NCBI GenBank assembly: GCA_009728235.1
Contig: WNZI01000003.1
Coordinates: forward strand, 1-64,000
Source: Vibrio cholerae
GTDB taxonomy: Bacteria; Actinomycetota; Actinomycetes; Actinomycetales; Micrococcaceae
Length of the DNA stretch: 64,000 nt
Direction of reading: 5' to 3'
Below the pieces are notes generated by a model that was not told where the DNA came from, made no database searches, and was given only the letters and a program-made list of their open reading frames with translations. A program made the translations under genes and the position numbers. This document shows positions 62,635-64,000 of this stretch, in pieces (the first letter of the stretch is position 1; every line of letters starts with the position of its first letter).

Positions 62635-64000
62635 TCATCCTGTTGCCGCGGTGACTGCGCGGGCCAATACCCAGGGCTCCACGTCACGGGCGGGGAGCGG
62701 AAAGGCCAGGTGGAACCCCTGACCGAAGTCGCAGCCCCGTTTCAGCAGTTCCTCGCGCGTCTGCTCGTTCTCGACCCCTTCGGCGACCACTCGCAGGCCC
62801 AGGCTGTGGGCCAGATCGATGATCGACCCCACCAGGCCGCTCGCCCGGTCGTCGTCCCCCATCGCGGTGACGAAGGAACGGTCGAGCTTCAGTTCGTCGA
62901 CAGGGAGATCCCGCAGGTAGGCGAGCGAGCTGTAACCGGTCCCGAAGTCGTCGATGGAGATCTGCATCCCCTGCCTGCGCAGTTGCGTGAGGATCTCGGA
63001 GGTGCCGGTCGGCGTGGACATCAGGACGTCCTCGGTGATCTCGAGCATGATGCTCGACGCCGGTACGTCGTACTCCGCCAGCAGTCCAGCGATGTCCCGC
63101 GGCAGGCACGGCAGGATGCAGGAACCCGACATGTTCACCGCCACGGAGATGTCCAGCCCCGCAACTCTCCACGACGCGACCCTGCGGACGGCCCGGCGAA
63201 GCACCAGGGAGGAGAGCCCGGGCATCAGGCCTGCCTCCTCGGCCAGCGGCAGGAAGGAACCGGGTAGCAACTGCCCGCGCGTCGGATGGTTCCACCGCAC
63301 GAGCGCCTCGACGCCGGTCACCGCATGGTCGGCCAGCCGGATCTTCGGCTGGTAGTACATCTCGAACTGGTCCTCCGCCAGGGCGGTCCGCAACTCCTGC
63401 ACGGTGCGCAGCCTCAGCGCCCCGTCGTCGTCGTCCGTCGCATCGTAGACATGGTGGCCGCTCCGCTCCGCCTTGGCTCGGAACATCGCGATGTCGGCCT
63501 TGCGCATGAGCAGGCCGACATCGACGCCATGCAGCGGCGTCAGCGCGATACCGATGCTCGCGCTCACCTGTAGCGCCGCCGATCCGACCGTGACGGGCGC
63601 CGACAGTTCCGCTGCCAGCCTGCGCGCAGCGGCGACTGCCTCCTGCTCCGTCACCCCTTCGAGGTACACCGCGAACTCGTCCCCGCCGAGCCGGGCGAGC
63701 AGGTCGCCGGGCCGCACCTGACGGTCGAACCGCCTGCCCACCTGGATGAGCAGCGCGTCCCCGACGTCGTGTCCGAGGGCGTCGTTGACGTGCTTGAAAC
63801 GGTCGAGGTCGAGGAGGAACAACGCCCCCGTGCGACCGTTCCCCAGCCGCTCCGGGAGCTCGTTCAGCAGGGCGCGCCGGTTCGGCAGTCCGGTGAGCTC
63901 GTCCGTCCGGGCGAGGCTGACGAGCGTACGGTGCCGGAACGCGAGGGGCACTGCGGCCAGAGCGAGCGTCGAGGCGGCGAACACCACGGCGAGCAGCGGT
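62635..64000 (-). CDS. GGDEF-EAL cyclic-di-GMP protein (5' end beyond window)
   Basis: 455 residues seen; the frame is open to the window edge. A membrane helix at the start of the visible part ('AVVFAASTLALAAVPLAF'), then GGDEF (about 30-185, 'RLGGDEFAVYL') and EAL (about 205-445, 'GVEALVRWNHPT', 'DDFGTGYSSLAYL', 'KLDRSFV'). Both active-site signatures are intact, so synthesis, hydrolysis or both are possible. More membrane helices probably precede it. It lies 92 bp upstream of the orphan response regulator, same strand. Confidence 0.92.
   Translation of the reverse strand, partial: PLLAVVFAASTLALAAVPLAFRHRTLVSLARTDELTGLPNRRALLNELPERLGNGRTGALFLLDLDRFKHVNDALGHDVGDALLIQVGRRFDRQVRPGDLLARLGGDEFAVYLEGVTEQEAVAAARRLAAELSAPVTVGSAALQVSASIGIALTPLHGVDVGLLMRKADIAMFRAKAERSGHHVYDATDDDDGALRLRTVQELRTALAEDQFEMYYQPKIRLADHAVTGVEALVRWNHPTRGQLLPGSFLPLAEEAGLMPGLSSLVLRRAVRRVASWRVAGLDISVAVNMSGSCILPCLPRDIAGLLAEYDVPASSIMLEITEDVLMSTPTGTSEILTQLRRQGMQISIDDFGTGYSSLAYLRDLPVDELKLDRSFVTAMGDDDRASGLVGSIIDLAHSLGLRVVAEGVENEQTREELLKRGCDFGQGFHLAFPLPARDVEPWVLARAVTAATG

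Overview
The window is high-GC, densely packed, non-mobile chromosomal DNA from an actinobacterium. Lsr2 nucleoid proteins, GAF-ANTAR regulators, actinobacterial holin-X and DUF3618 proteins, an AztABCD-type zinc system and frequent GTG starts with ATGA/GTGA overlaps point to the Micrococcaceae (Arthrobacter-like). I saw no tRNA, rRNA, CRISPR array, prophage or intact insertion sequence.

Layout. 0-8 kb: end of a MATE exporter, an HtrA-like lipoprotein protease, a GAF-ANTAR regulator, a translationally coupled RsbQ-like hydrolase / PAS-GGDEF-EAL pair, a phosphoesterase and small proteins. 8.4-14.4 kb: zinc homeostasis, with an ArsR-type repressor fused to a His-rich tail, a divergent aztA, and aztB-aztD-aztC-aztD. 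14.4-19.7 kb: DUF4031-HD protein, two Lsr2 paralogues, a BNR-repeat protein with a MoaD-like partner, and an Nramp-like transporter. 19.8-22.9 kb: GntR regulator and the 5-oxoprolinase operon (pxpA plus fused pxpB-pxpC); an identical palindrome stands before this operon and before the Nramp-like transporter. 23-31 kb: a stress cluster (CDGSH protein, haem-oxygenase-like oxidase, DUF4383, Mn-catalase, a three-gene envelope/LEA-like operon, isochorismatase-like hydrolase, PRC-barrel/DUF2382 protein, MarR regulator) whose promoter regions share a TAAG-N4-CTTA element. 31-36 kb: replication and translation core (rpsF-ssb-rpsR-rplI, dnaB, with a DnaA-box cluster between rplI and dnaB) and an M18 aminopeptidase. 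36-45 kb: two-component system, two ABC exporters, MFS transporter and ABC-F protein. 45-52 kb: OmpR-type regulator, hydrolase, second MarR, a carbohydrate ABC importer, second GAF-ANTAR gene. 52-57.6 kb: glycine/serine catabolism (gcvP, gcvT, sdaA) behind a tandem glycine riboswitch. 57.7-58.8 kb: decayed gene fragments. 59-64 kb: PadR/2TM pair, flavin-dependent monooxygenase, degenerate HPt protein, second OmpR regulator and a second GGDEF-EAL protein cut by the window edge.

The strongest candidates for something new are the TAAG-N4-CTTA stress regulon, the RsbQ-like sensor coupled to a cyclic-di-GMP enzyme, the repressor-chaperone fusion of the zinc locus, and the shared pxp/Nramp-like palindrome. 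Four otherwise good genes (htrA-like, PAS-GGDEF-EAL, one ABC permease, MFS) each contain what looks like a single missing base; this may reflect sequencing or assembly error rather than biology.
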